This document shows, in pieces, positions 1 to 5,258 of a stretch of DNA of 5,461 bases. Each line of letters begins with the position of its first letter. Positions within the stretch are counted from its first letter, which is position 1. The notes beneath the pieces were generated by a model. The model worked only from the letters and a program-made list of their open reading frames with translations. It was not told where the DNA came from and ran no database searches. The translations under genes and the position numbers were made by a program. The stretch is from Acidobacteriota bacterium (GTDB lineage Bacteria > Acidobacteriota > Terriglobia > Bryobacterales > Bryobacteraceae): the NCBI GenBank assembly GCA_021788955.1, contig JAJYKC010000233.1:1-5461 (forward strand), written 5' to 3'.

Positions 1-633
1 CAGTTTGTCATCGGGCGAAACTGAGATGCGCTGCGTCTCCTTCGAGATGGGAATGATGCGGAGGGTTTTTCGATGGACCATGTCCAGCACCGACACCGTG
101 CCTGGACCGACGTTGGCAGTGTAGCCGCGCGTACCGTCATGGGAGATCGCCAGCATATGCGACTCGGGCTGGCCGGTCGGAATCGTGCCGACGATCTTCA
201 GGGTTTTCGGATCAATGATGGAAATGGTCTTACGCAGCTCCGTCGTGACGTAGAGCAGGCCGTCTTTCGGGCCGAACATCGGGCAGTGCGGGCGCACTCC
301 GGCGCCGAAGTCGAGGCTCCCGGTGACCTCGTGTTTCTCGAGATCAATCACCACCATGTGCGTGCCATCGGTGCCGGGCTTGCCGACGCCGGAGTTGCCG
401 TAGATCGGCACGTAGGCGGTCTTGCCGTCGGGCGAAGCGATGAGTTCATGGCCGGTGACGCCCTGTTCATCGATGTTGGCGATCTGGCGGCCGGACGCCG
501 GATCAATGATGGTCAGCGTGTGGTCGCCTTTATTGGTGACAAGAAGGGAACCGGCGGTTGCAGACATAGAAAGTAAGCAGACAGTGGCGGCGAGCGAGGC
601 CGCGGTGCGGGTCGTGAGCTTAAGAATTGACAT
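1..633 (-). CDS. Secreted YVTN-family (YncE-like) beta-propeller protein, C-terminus cut by window edge
   Basis: The reading frame is open from an ATG at 633-631 to the left edge, giving 211 residues. The start is well supported: an AAGGA ribosome binding site (complement of 639-643) lies 5 nt upstream. The N-terminus is a signal peptide with basic residues at K5 and R9, a hydrophobic stretch over about 11-25, and a likely cleavage after A27 (ATA-G), so the protein should be exported. The mature part shows repeated propeller blades with YVTN signatures: LLVTNKGDHTLTIIDP at 30-45, HMVVIDLEKHEVTGSLDFG at 92-110, LLYVTTELRKTISIIDPKT at 127-144, and YTANVGPGTVSVLD at 171-184, with SPDG, SHDG and SPDD turns at 67, 164 and 206. 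Proteins of this type are periplasmic or surface propellers; most have no known ligand or reaction. About half of a typical propeller is visible. Family assignment is solid and function is unknown. It is transcribed divergently from the acyltransferase. Confidence 0.88.
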   Translation of the reverse strand, partial: MSILKLTTRTAASLAATVCLLSMSATAGSLLVTNKGDHTLTIIDPASGRQIANIDEQGVTGHELIASPDGKTAYVPIYGNSGVGKPGTDGTHMVVIDLEKHEVTGSLDFGAGVRPHCPMFGPKDGLLYVTTELRKTISIIDPKTLKIVGTIPTGQPESHMLAISHDGTRGYTANVGPGTVSVLDMVHRKTLRIIPISKETQRISVSPDDKL

Positions 634-791
634 CGTTTTCCTTGCGCCAGATCACGCTATCACAGGGCACGCGCGTGGGGCAAGGCGGGTTTCGATTACC
701 AGCCACTTAATCCCGGATTTCCCTCTTCACAACCGACGTGATAAGTTCGTAACAACGTGTTTGTCTATTCCTTGCGCAAGTGAAGCGGGCA
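634..791. promoter_or_regulatory. Divergent intergenic region between propeller gene and acyltransferase gene
   Basis: This non-coding stretch must hold the promoters for both flanking genes. On the minus strand the element CCTGTGATAGC (complement of 656-666) ends 22 nt before the propeller ATG and is a candidate -10 region; a TTGCCC lies about 15 nt further upstream, which is a short spacer. On the plus strand GTGATAAGT at 738-746 is a weak candidate -10 for the acyltransferase. The 10-bp sequence TTCCTTGCGC occurs at 638-647 and again at 768-777, and the second copy is part of a perfect palindrome at 771-780. No terminator-like hairpin with a T-run is visible. Promoter calls here are inference from weak matches. 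Confidence 0.4.
771..780. repeat. Perfect 10-bp palindrome CTTGCGCAAG
   Basis: CTTGCGCAAG reads the same on both strands and sits just before the acyltransferase coding region, touching the alternative GTG start at 780. It could be an operator half-site or simply chance. With no spacer it would not form a useful RNA hairpin. Confidence 0.35.
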
Positions 792-1454
792 ATGCCTGCC
801 GCCACTGAGAAAACCGCGCCGCACCGGTGGAAGCAAATGCCTCGCAGGGCCTGGCAGATCTTGCGCCAGGAAGGCTTCCGCAGCCTGTGGTTCCACATCC
901 TCGGTGAAACCATCTATCGCCGGGTGCTCTTGTTCGAGCGCCCGCTCAGCGACCCGATCCCATCCGCCTCCGCCACAATCCCGGTCGAAATCTCACTCCT
1001 GAAGCCCAGCGAGGTCGAGGAGTACGTCGCATTCCACCCTGGCCTTGATGCGGGAGAAGTCCGTGACCGGCTCGACCGGGGCGGCAAATGCTTCCTCTCC
1101 CGCCACCAAGGCTCCATCGTCAATGCCTGCTGGACCGCCGAAGGTTCGGTCTGGATCGATTACCTCGGATGCGGAATCCCGCTCGCCCGTGACGAAGCGT
1201 ATGTTTACAACAACTACACGGACCCCCGCTTTCGAGGCCGCAACATCTCGGCCGTTCGGGCCGTCGTCATGCTGCGGCACTTCCGCGAACTGGGTTATCG
1301 CCGCCTCGTCGCGGTCGTGGTTCCGGAGAACAAAGCCGCCTTCCGGTCGCCTGACAAGGCCGGTTATCGCCCGATCGGCGTCATCGGATACATCAGGATC
1401 GGTCCATGGCGGCATGAGCTGATGTCGGCCTGGCTCCGGCGCGACCACGAATAA
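792..1454 (+). CDS. GNAT-like N-acyltransferase
   Basis: With the ATG at 792 the protein is 220 residues. An in-frame GTG at 780 (GTGAAG) would add four residues, and an ATG at 837 with GGTGG upstream (826-830) would remove fifteen. No candidate has a strong ribosome binding site, so the start is uncertain. The N-terminal part (about 16-50) is an arginine-rich amphipathic region, RRAWQILRQEGFRSLW, followed by ETIYRRVLLFERP. The C-terminal half resembles the GNAT acetyl-CoA binding core: VYNNYTDPRFRGRNIS, with RFRGRN at 146-151 in the place of the Q/RxxGxG/A pyrophosphate-binding motif A, then a strand RRLVAVVVPENKAAFRS and KAGY at 189-192, matching the usual N-x-x-(S/A)-x-x...K-x-G-(F/Y) ending. 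The second glycine of motif A is replaced by asparagine. Substrate cannot be told. The peptidase gene begins 64 nt downstream on the same strand, so cotranscription is possible. Confidence 0.78.
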   Translation: MPAATEKTAPHRWKQMPRRAWQILRQEGFRSLWFHILGETIYRRVLLFERPLSDPIPSASATIPVEISLLKPSEVEEYVAFHPGLDAGEVRDRLDRGGKCFLSRHQGSIVNACWTAEGSVWIDYLGCGIPLARDEAYVYNNYTDPRFRGRNISAVRAVVMLRHFRELGYRRLVAVVVPENKAAFRSPDKAGYRPIGVIGYIRIGPWRHELMSAWLRRDHE

Positions 1455-1491
1455 TTAGGATCGCCGTCCGGCGCAGGGGCGGGAACGAACG

Positions 1492-1502
1492 CCTGTGATA
1501 GC
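1492..1502 (+). promoter_or_regulatory. CCTGTGATAGC element upstream of the M23 peptidase gene
   Basis: The 11-bp sequence ends 16 nt before the peptidase ATG and is identical to the element upstream of the propeller gene on the other strand (656-666). Similarity continues downstream (CTGAATCT here, GTGATCT there). The location fits a -10 region with a very short 5' leader, but no convincing -35 hexamer precedes it. A shared activator site is an alternative. The role is inferred. Confidence 0.35.
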
Positions 1503-1518
1503 CTGAATCTCGGATCCG

Positions 1519-2901
1519 ATGTCTGCGAAACGAATCGCGATCGCGGCGGCGGCGCTGGTTGTCTTGATCGTTGCCGTGCTGCTGCTTGCTTCCTCTACCC
1601 CGAGCGTATCGCTCGATCCCACCGTGAAGACGGTTGGCACCTTGACTCCAATGTCCGTGGATGTTGTCTCGCGCCATGGCATACGGCGCATGGATGTGTA
1701 CCTGGAACAAAATGGCGCGCGCGTCGAAGCGGGACGCCTCACCTGGCCTTCCTCCCGCGTCTGGTTCTGGCTGCACAAGCACGCGCCGGCTCAGTATGCG
1801 CTGAAGGTTGGCTCGAAGACCGCGCCCGGCATCAAGGACGGTCCGGCCACGCTGATCATCGAGGCGACCGCCAACGATCTGCGCGGCTCGATAGCGACGC
1901 TGACGCGGCCCGTGACGATCGCGACCGGCCCGCCGATGGTGTCCGCCGACGGCGAACAGCATTACATCAACCAGGGTGGGTCCGAGGTGGTCCGCATCGA
2001 CCCGTCAGGTTATTGGACCGATGCGGGCGTGCGGGTGGGCAAGTACACATTCCGCAGTTTTCCCATGCCGAATGGAACAGGGCGATTCTCGATCTATGCC
2101 TACCCTTGGGATCTTCCCGAAGACGTCGTTCCCACGGTGTTTGCCCGCAACCCCACCGGCGCCGAAGCCACCGCAAGCTTCGCCTACAAGCTGTTTCCCA
2201 AGCCGCCGCGGAAACGGGATTTCGATCTGACCGACGACGTCATGCGACGTCTCGTGGAACAGATCGCGCCGGGCGGAAGCGGCGATTTACTCTCGCGCTT
2301 TCTGGCGATCAACCGCGACATGCGCCGCAAGAACAACGCCACCCTCGCCGCGCTGCGGGACAAAACCCAACCGCGGTTCCTGTTCACGAAGCCGTTCCGG
2401 CAGCAGCCCGACTCAAAAGTGGAGAGCGTCTTCGCCGACGTACGCAGCTACATGTACCACGGCAAGAAAGTCGACGAAGAAGTACATCTCGGCTTCGACC
2501 TCTCCATCACGCAGCACGTCCCGGTTCTTGCCGCCAACGACGGCATCGTCGTTTTCGCGGAAAAGCTCGGCATCTACGGCAACTGCATTGTCGTAGATCA
2601 TGGTTACGGCATCCAGAGCATTTACGGCCACCTGAGCGAGATCGCCGTGAAGCCGGGCGACGCGGTCAAGCAAGGCCAGGCGATGGGACGAAGCGGCTCG
2701 ACGGGCTTGGCCCTCGGCGATCACATCCACTTCAGCATGCAGGTCGATGGCGTCGAAGTGAACCCGGTGGAGTGGTGGGACGGACACTGGCTGCAGGACC
2801 ACGTCTGGAACCGGCTCAGCGTGCAAGGCGCGCAGGCGTCTAACGCTTCCGCCAAAGGCGCCGAACCAGGAGCCAAACACAGAAGACGGCGGCGGCGATA
2901 A
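1519..2901 (+). CDS. Membrane-anchored M23 (LytM-type) zinc metallopeptidase
   Basis: This 460-residue protein should hydrolyse peptide bonds in peptidoglycan outside the cytoplasmic membrane. Residues 5-25 form one hydrophobic segment after a short basic N-terminus (MSAKR), serving as signal anchor or signal peptide. Residues 30-230 are beta-rich and look like one or two Ig-like domains; about 235-285 is a helical linker. The M23 domain spans about 300-425 and keeps all the metal and catalytic positions: HLGFD (H323, D327), YGHLS (H371) and GDHIHF (H402, H404). It therefore looks active. The closing WWDGHW region matches M23 proteins of this layout. The start has only a weak GGA 5-7 nt upstream, but no other start keeps the membrane segment. 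The tail after about residue 433 is low-complexity and ends in six arginines; residues 441-460 lie antisense to the DedA gene. Endopeptidase versus amidase specificity cannot be read from sequence. Confidence 0.93.
   Translation: MSAKRIAIAAAALVVLIVAVLLLASSTPSVSLDPTVKTVGTLTPMSVDVVSRHGIRRMDVYLEQNGARVEAGRLTWPSSRVWFWLHKHAPAQYALKVGSKTAPGIKDGPATLIIEATANDLRGSIATLTRPVTIATGPPMVSADGEQHYINQGGSEVVRIDPSGYWTDAGVRVGKYTFRSFPMPNGTGRFSIYAYPWDLPEDVVPTVFARNPTGAEATASFAYKLFPKPPRKRDFDLTDDVMRRLVEQIAPGGSGDLLSRFLAINRDMRRKNNATLAALRDKTQPRFLFTKPFRQQPDSKVESVFADVRSYMYHGKKVDEEVHLGFDLSITQHVPVLAANDGIVVFAEKLGIYGNCIVVDHGYGIQSIYGHLSEIAVKPGDAVKQGQAMGRSGSTGLALGDHIHFSMQVDGVEVNPVEWWDGHWLQDHVWNRLSVQGAQASNASAKGAEPGAKHRRRRRR
2840..2901. 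other. 62-bp convergent (tail-to-tail) coding overlap, peptidase versus DedA
   Basis: The peptidase stop (TAA, 2899-2901) lies inside the DedA frame, and the DedA stop (TAG, complement of 2840-2842) lies inside the peptidase frame. The shared DNA encodes the last 20 peptidase residues, including KHRRRRRR, and on the other strand the last 19 or so DedA residues, including the Ala-Ala-Ala of its final membrane segment. There is no room for a terminator between the genes, so the mRNA 3' ends should overlap. Confidence 0.85.
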
Positions 2902-3430
2902 CCGTAACGATCGTCAAATTCCTGTGGACAATGCGGAGGACTGGCATCCACCTGTCGCCGAGATAGTAGCCCAGCGACAAGAACGTTGTCACCCATAGCA
3001 CCGCGCCGGTGTAGGCGTAGAGCGCAAACTGCCGGTATTCGAGTTCGGAGCTCCCCGCGACGATCGCGGTGACGTGCCGGACGCCGGGCACGAAATACCC
3101 GATCGTCAAGGACCAGTGGCCAATATGCCGGAACCACTCGTGGACCTGGTCCATGCGCTTCTGAGTGAGGTGAAGATAGCGGCCGTAGCGGTGGATAACG
3201 CGCCCGCCGGCGCTGCGCCCGATGAGGTAACTAACGCTGATGCCCGAAGCGCTCCCGGTGAAAGCCGCCACAAAGGCATGCACCGGGTGAAGCCGCGAGC
3301 GGGAGATCAGATAACCACAGAGCACCAGCATCGTCTCGTCGGGTACGGGTAGCCCGACGATGCCCAGCACGAGCAGGCCGAAGATCGCGAAATACCCGTA
3401 AGCCGAGATCCATTGGAGAAGTTGATCCAA
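2840..3430 (-). CDS. DedA-family integral membrane protein
   Basis: Translated from a TTG at 3430-3428 it is 196 residues, close to the family's usual 200-220. DedA motifs appear in order: GLPVPDE at 26-32 (E32 is the conserved membrane acid), GSASGISVSYLIGRSAGG at 59-76, YFVPGVRH at 112-119, AG at 125-126, F135, G142, W146 and GYYLG at 154-158. Hydrophobic membrane segments lie near 11-28, 52-70, 106-126, 136-156 and 170-189, and the tail RRLWRKR is basic and probably cytosolic. Several DedA proteins, such as B. subtilis UptA, flip undecaprenyl phosphate to recycle it for wall synthesis; that role is possible here but not shown. The first arginine of the common R-F-x-P-x-x-R motif is tyrosine (Y112) while R118 is kept. 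The frame stays open upstream of the TTG without an ATG or GTG and no clear ribosome binding site is visible, so the start is doubtful. The sugar permease ends 41 nt upstream. Confidence 0.9.
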   Translation of the reverse strand: MDQLLQWISAYGYFAIFGLLVLGIVGLPVPDETMLVLCGYLISRSRLHPVHAFVAAFTGSASGISVSYLIGRSAGGRVIHRYGRYLHLTQKRMDQVHEWFRHIGHWSLTIGYFVPGVRHVTAIVAGSSELEYRQFALYAYTGAVLWVTTFLSLGYYLGDRWMPVLRIVHRNLTIVTVIAAAVFCVWLLVRRLWRKR

Positions 3431-3471
3431 CTTGAGAGCATAGCCGACGGCGCGCCGCGAGCGCTCCAGTG

Positions 3472-4893
3472 TCAGTGCCCGGCCGAAACCGGCATCACGT
3501 CCAGCGCCTTCCGCTTGGTCAGCTTCGGCCAGGCAAAACCATAGAACGCCACGAAAGCGAAGCAGAACATGGGCACAATGAATCCTCGCGACATGTCGAA
3601 CAGATCCGCCACATAGCCCATGAGTTTGGGCATCACCGCCCCGCCCATGATCGCCATGACAATAAACGAGGACGCTTTCTTCGATTTCGCCCCGAGGCCA
3701 GCGATGCCCAGCGCGAAGATTGTAGGGAACATGATCGACATGAAGAAATAGCTCAGGAAAACGCAGACCACGGACAGCCAGCCCAGCTTGAAGAAGACCA
3801 GCAGCGTCGCGACCACGTTCGAGAACCCGTAGACGCCCAGCATGCGGTGCGCTGAGAACCTTCTTAGAAGTCCGGCGCCTGTGAAGCGCCCGGTGAGGAA
3901 ACAGAGAAACGCTACGGAGGCGAGATTTGACGCGCCCTTATCGGTCAGCAGGAGGCCACCCGTATTCCCCGTATCGAACCAGCCGTGCAGCCAGTCGCCG
4001 AGCGGACCCGCGTGCCCGGCCAGCGCCGCCATCGTGCCGCCCCATGAGGCCGGAATCGGCGGAGGCTCCGCGGTCATGTAGTTGATGAAGAAGCTGAATA
4101 TGCCGGCTTGGGCCGCAACGTAGAAAAACTGCGCCACTACGGCCATCACGAAGTGCGGATGGGCCCAGATGGAGTGGGCCAGGTCGTGAGAAGAGGCGTC
4201 CTCCGGGTATTCATCGGGGGTTTGAATCTCCGGAACATGAGCGAAGTAAAATGTCGCGGCCAGAAGCAACACCGCGAAAGCAACACCCAGATACGGGATG
4301 TAGAGCGTCTCGCTTCCGGTGCTGCGGCCCTGCGCATCCCGCGAATAAAAAAAGATGCTTCCGACGATCGGGCCCAGAATCAGGCCGAGGCCATTGCAGG
4401 ATTGAGCCAGATTGATTCGAGTGGCGGCGTAGCTAGAGTCGCCAAGTACCGTGGTGTACGGGTTCGCGACCGTTTCGAGAAATGTCAGCCCGGTCGCGAT
4501 CGCGCAAACGCCGGCCAGGAAGGCAATGAACGCGCCAGTGGGCGATACCGCTCCACTCTCCATCATCGCGTTGATGTGCGTCGCGGGAAGAAACCAGAAG
4601 CCGCCAAGCGCCACAATGCACAGCCCGGCGATGATGCCCCACCTATAGCCAATCTTACTGGCAAGCCAGCCAGCGGGGATGGACATGAGGAAATAGCCAA
4701 GATAGTGGGCGAACTGCACCCAGGCCGACTGCGACTTACTCAGGTGCAGGACCTCCTGAAAGTGCTTGTCCATCACGTCGATCATGCCGTTGCAAAAGCC
4801 CCAGACAAAGAACAGGGTCGTCACAAGAAGGAACGGAAAAGCAAAGCTCTGTCCGTTCACAGAAAACAGGTTGGACTTTTGGGTCTTGGTCAT
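3472..4893 (-). CDS. FucP-like sugar:H+ symporter (MFS, FHS family)
   Basis: This 473-residue protein is a 12-helix Major Facilitator of the fucose:H+ symporter group, importing a sugar with a proton across the inner membrane. Hallmarks match E. coli FucP: WGFCNGMID at 31-39, placing D39 where FucP has D46; FLETVANPYTTVLG at 138-151, placing E140 where FucP has its proton-carrying E135; and RINLAQSCNGLG at 159-170. Later come FFYVAAQAG near 257, GRFTG at about 335-339, SIMFPTIFALGI near 386 and SSFIVMAIMGGA near 408. Compared with FucP (438 residues) there is a long insertion at about 275-322 between helices 7 and 8, rich in Pro, Gly and Trp. Related members carry fucose, glucose/galactose or N-acetylglucosamine, so the substrate is open. 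The ATG at 4893 has an AAGAG about 9 nt upstream. A promoter lies about 107 nt upstream and DedA follows 41 nt downstream, suggesting an operon. Confidence 0.92.
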   Translation of the reverse strand: MTKTQKSNLFSVNGQSFAFPFLLVTTLFFVWGFCNGMIDVMDKHFQEVLHLSKSQSAWVQFAHYLGYFLMSIPAGWLASKIGYRWGIIAGLCIVALGGFWFLPATHINAMMESGAVSPTGAFIAFLAGVCAIATGLTFLETVANPYTTVLGDSSYAATRINLAQSCNGLGLILGPIVGSIFFYSRDAQGRSTGSETLYIPYLGVAFAVLLLAATFYFAHVPEIQTPDEYPEDASSHDLAHSIWAHPHFVMAVVAQFFYVAAQAGIFSFFINYMTAEPPPIPASWGGTMAALAGHAGPLGDWLHGWFDTGNTGGLLLTDKGASNLASVAFLCFLTGRFTGAGLLRRFSAHRMLGVYGFSNVVATLLVFFKLGWLSVVCVFLSYFFMSIMFPTIFALGIAGLGAKSKKASSFIVMAIMGGAVMPKLMGYVADLFDMSRGFIVPMFCFAFVAFYGFAWPKLTKRKALDVMPVSAGH

Positions 4894-5006
4894 GCGGGGT
4901 AGCTCTTGGCATGAAACGGCACAGCACGCAATCGGCCCCAGGCTGAGTCGACATCATCGGGAAGAGGGAACGGGCGCCCGCTGCAGGCTCGTTTTAATAA
5001 GCGATT

Positions 5007-5035
5007 ACTTTATCAGTTTCCCCCCGAAGTGTAAA
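5007..5035 (-). promoter_or_regulatory. Sigma70-type promoter for the sugar permease
   Basis: On the minus strand TTTACA (complement of 5030-5035; 5 of 6 to consensus) is followed after exactly 17 nt by TAAAGT (complement of 5007-5012; 4 of 6), with TGA just before it giving an extended -10. Transcription would start near 5000, leaving a leader of about 107 nt before the ATG at 4893. The imperfect dyad ATAAAG-6 nt-CTTATT on the minus strand overlaps the -10 and start site and could be a repressor site, though the symmetry is weak. Confidence 0.6.
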
Positions 5036-5091
5036 CCGCCCGCGGGCCGCATCCAATCCCCCGACCAGGATGCTCCGAGGCACTTTTTTTC

Positions 5092-5120
5092 TTGACTCGC
5101 CGGATGACTCATTGTAGATT
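5092..5120 (+). promoter_or_regulatory. Sigma70-type promoter for the right-edge gene
   Basis: TTGACT (5092-5097; 5 of 6) is followed after exactly 17 nt by TAGATT (5115-5120; 4 of 6). A T-rich stretch, CTTTTTTTC, lies immediately upstream at 5083-5091. Transcription should begin near 5126-5128, which gives a leader of about 130 nt ahead of the ATG at 5259. This is the best-looking promoter in the window. Confidence 0.65.
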
Positions 5121-5125
5121 TGTGC

Positions 5126-5149
5126 ATGAACAACTCACCTGTTTTCTAG
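5126..5149 (+). CDS. Possible 7-codon upstream ORF (MNNSPVF)
   Basis: An ATG at 5126-5128 opens a short frame, MNNSPVF, ending in TAG at 5147-5149. The ATG falls almost exactly at the transcription start predicted from the upstream promoter, so it would be translated, if at all, as a leaderless message. Its last codons and stop form the 5' arm of the hairpin at 5135-5173, the geometry expected of a leader-peptide attenuator. No run of regulatory codons for one amino acid is present. An ORF this short can easily arise by chance. Confidence 0.2.
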   Translation: MNNSPVF

Positions 5150-5173
5150 CACTTTCCTACTAGAGACGGGTGA
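5135..5173 (+). ncRNA. Strong stem-loop in the 5' leader of the right-edge gene
   Basis: The 5' arm TCACCTGTTTTCTAG (5135-5149) pairs with the 3' arm CTAGAGACGGGTGA (5160-5173) over 14 base pairs, including two G-U pairs and one bulged U, closing a 10-nt loop (5150-5159, CACTTTCCTA). It begins about 8 nt after the predicted transcription start. It is not followed by a T-run, so it is not an ordinary terminator. A structured regulatory leader is the most natural reading; I cannot assign it to a known riboswitch class. Confidence 0.5.
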
Positions 5174-5209
5174 ACGCCGCATGATGCCGCAGGGGTAAGA
5201 ACGTTGAGT

Positions 5210-5245
5210 CTGGTAAAACCGCTGCTAACCGAATAGTGGCGCCAG
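5210..5245 (+). promoter_or_regulatory. Second leader stem-loop abutting the ribosome binding site
   Basis: CTGG (5210-5213) pairs with CCAG (5242-5245), enclosing an inner stem CCGCT (5219-5223) with AGTGG (5235-5239) that closes a loop containing GCTAACCGAAT. The last base of the outer stem is the first base of the ribosome binding site, so opening or closing this hairpin could affect translation. The stems are short and the structure is inferred by eye. Confidence 0.35.
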
Positions 5246-5252
5246 GGGAGGA
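5245..5252 (+). promoter_or_regulatory. Strong ribosome binding site for the right-edge gene
   Basis: GGGGAGGA ends 6 nt before the ATG at 5259. It is the strongest Shine-Dalgarno match in the window and fixes the start of the downstream gene. Confidence 0.8.
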
Positions 5253-5258
5253 TTCAAA

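Larger units (their letters stand above)
4894..5258. other. 365-bp divergent intergenic region
   Basis: This stretch has no credible long gene. It holds a minus-strand promoter for the permease (5007-5035), an AT-rich patch at 4991-5020, a plus-strand promoter (5092-5120) just after a run of seven T, and a structured plus-strand leader (5126-5258). Two perfect GC-only palindromes, CGGGCGCCCG at 4971-4980 and GCCCGCGGGC at 5038-5047, flank the permease promoter. The remaining part, 4894-4970, is the permease 5' leader and shows nothing further that I can recognise. Confidence 0.7.

Noticed and set aside
73..576. Open plus-strand frame of 167 codons
   Set aside because: It lies antisense to the propeller gene, whose signal peptide, ribosome binding site and YVTN repeats are clear. 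The plus-strand product has no recognisable domain.
993..1448. Open minus-strand frame of 151 codons inside the acyltransferase
   Set aside because: It is antisense to a frame with GNAT motifs and has a composition typical of shadow frames in GC-rich DNA.
1455..1518. Extra small gene between the acyltransferase and peptidase
   Set aside because: The 64-nt gap has no start with a ribosome binding site followed by a meaningful frame.
2013..2843. Plus-strand frame of 276 codons, very Arg-rich
   Set aside because: It is the shifted frame of the M23 peptidase; the arginine richness comes from reading GC-rich codons out of phase.
2413..2880. Minus-strand frame of 155 codons
   Set aside because: It is antisense to the catalytic M23 domain, whose metal ligands are all intact on the plus strand.
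3448..3457. CGGCGCGCCG palindrome between permease and DedA as a terminator
   Set aside because: It has no loop and no T-run, so it is unlikely to terminate transcription; it is treated as a chance GC palindrome.
4108..4902. Plus-strand frame of 264 codons
   Set aside because: It is antisense to the permease, is highly charged without domain signatures, and no ribosome binding site or promoter supports it.
5136..5172. Rho-independent terminator
   Set aside because: The stem is strong but no T-run follows it; the T-run in this area is upstream, at 5084-5090.
5126..5258. c-di-GMP (GEMM) or cobalamin riboswitch
   Set aside because: The conserved GEMM strings (such as GGGACGCAAAGCC) and the B12 box are absent.
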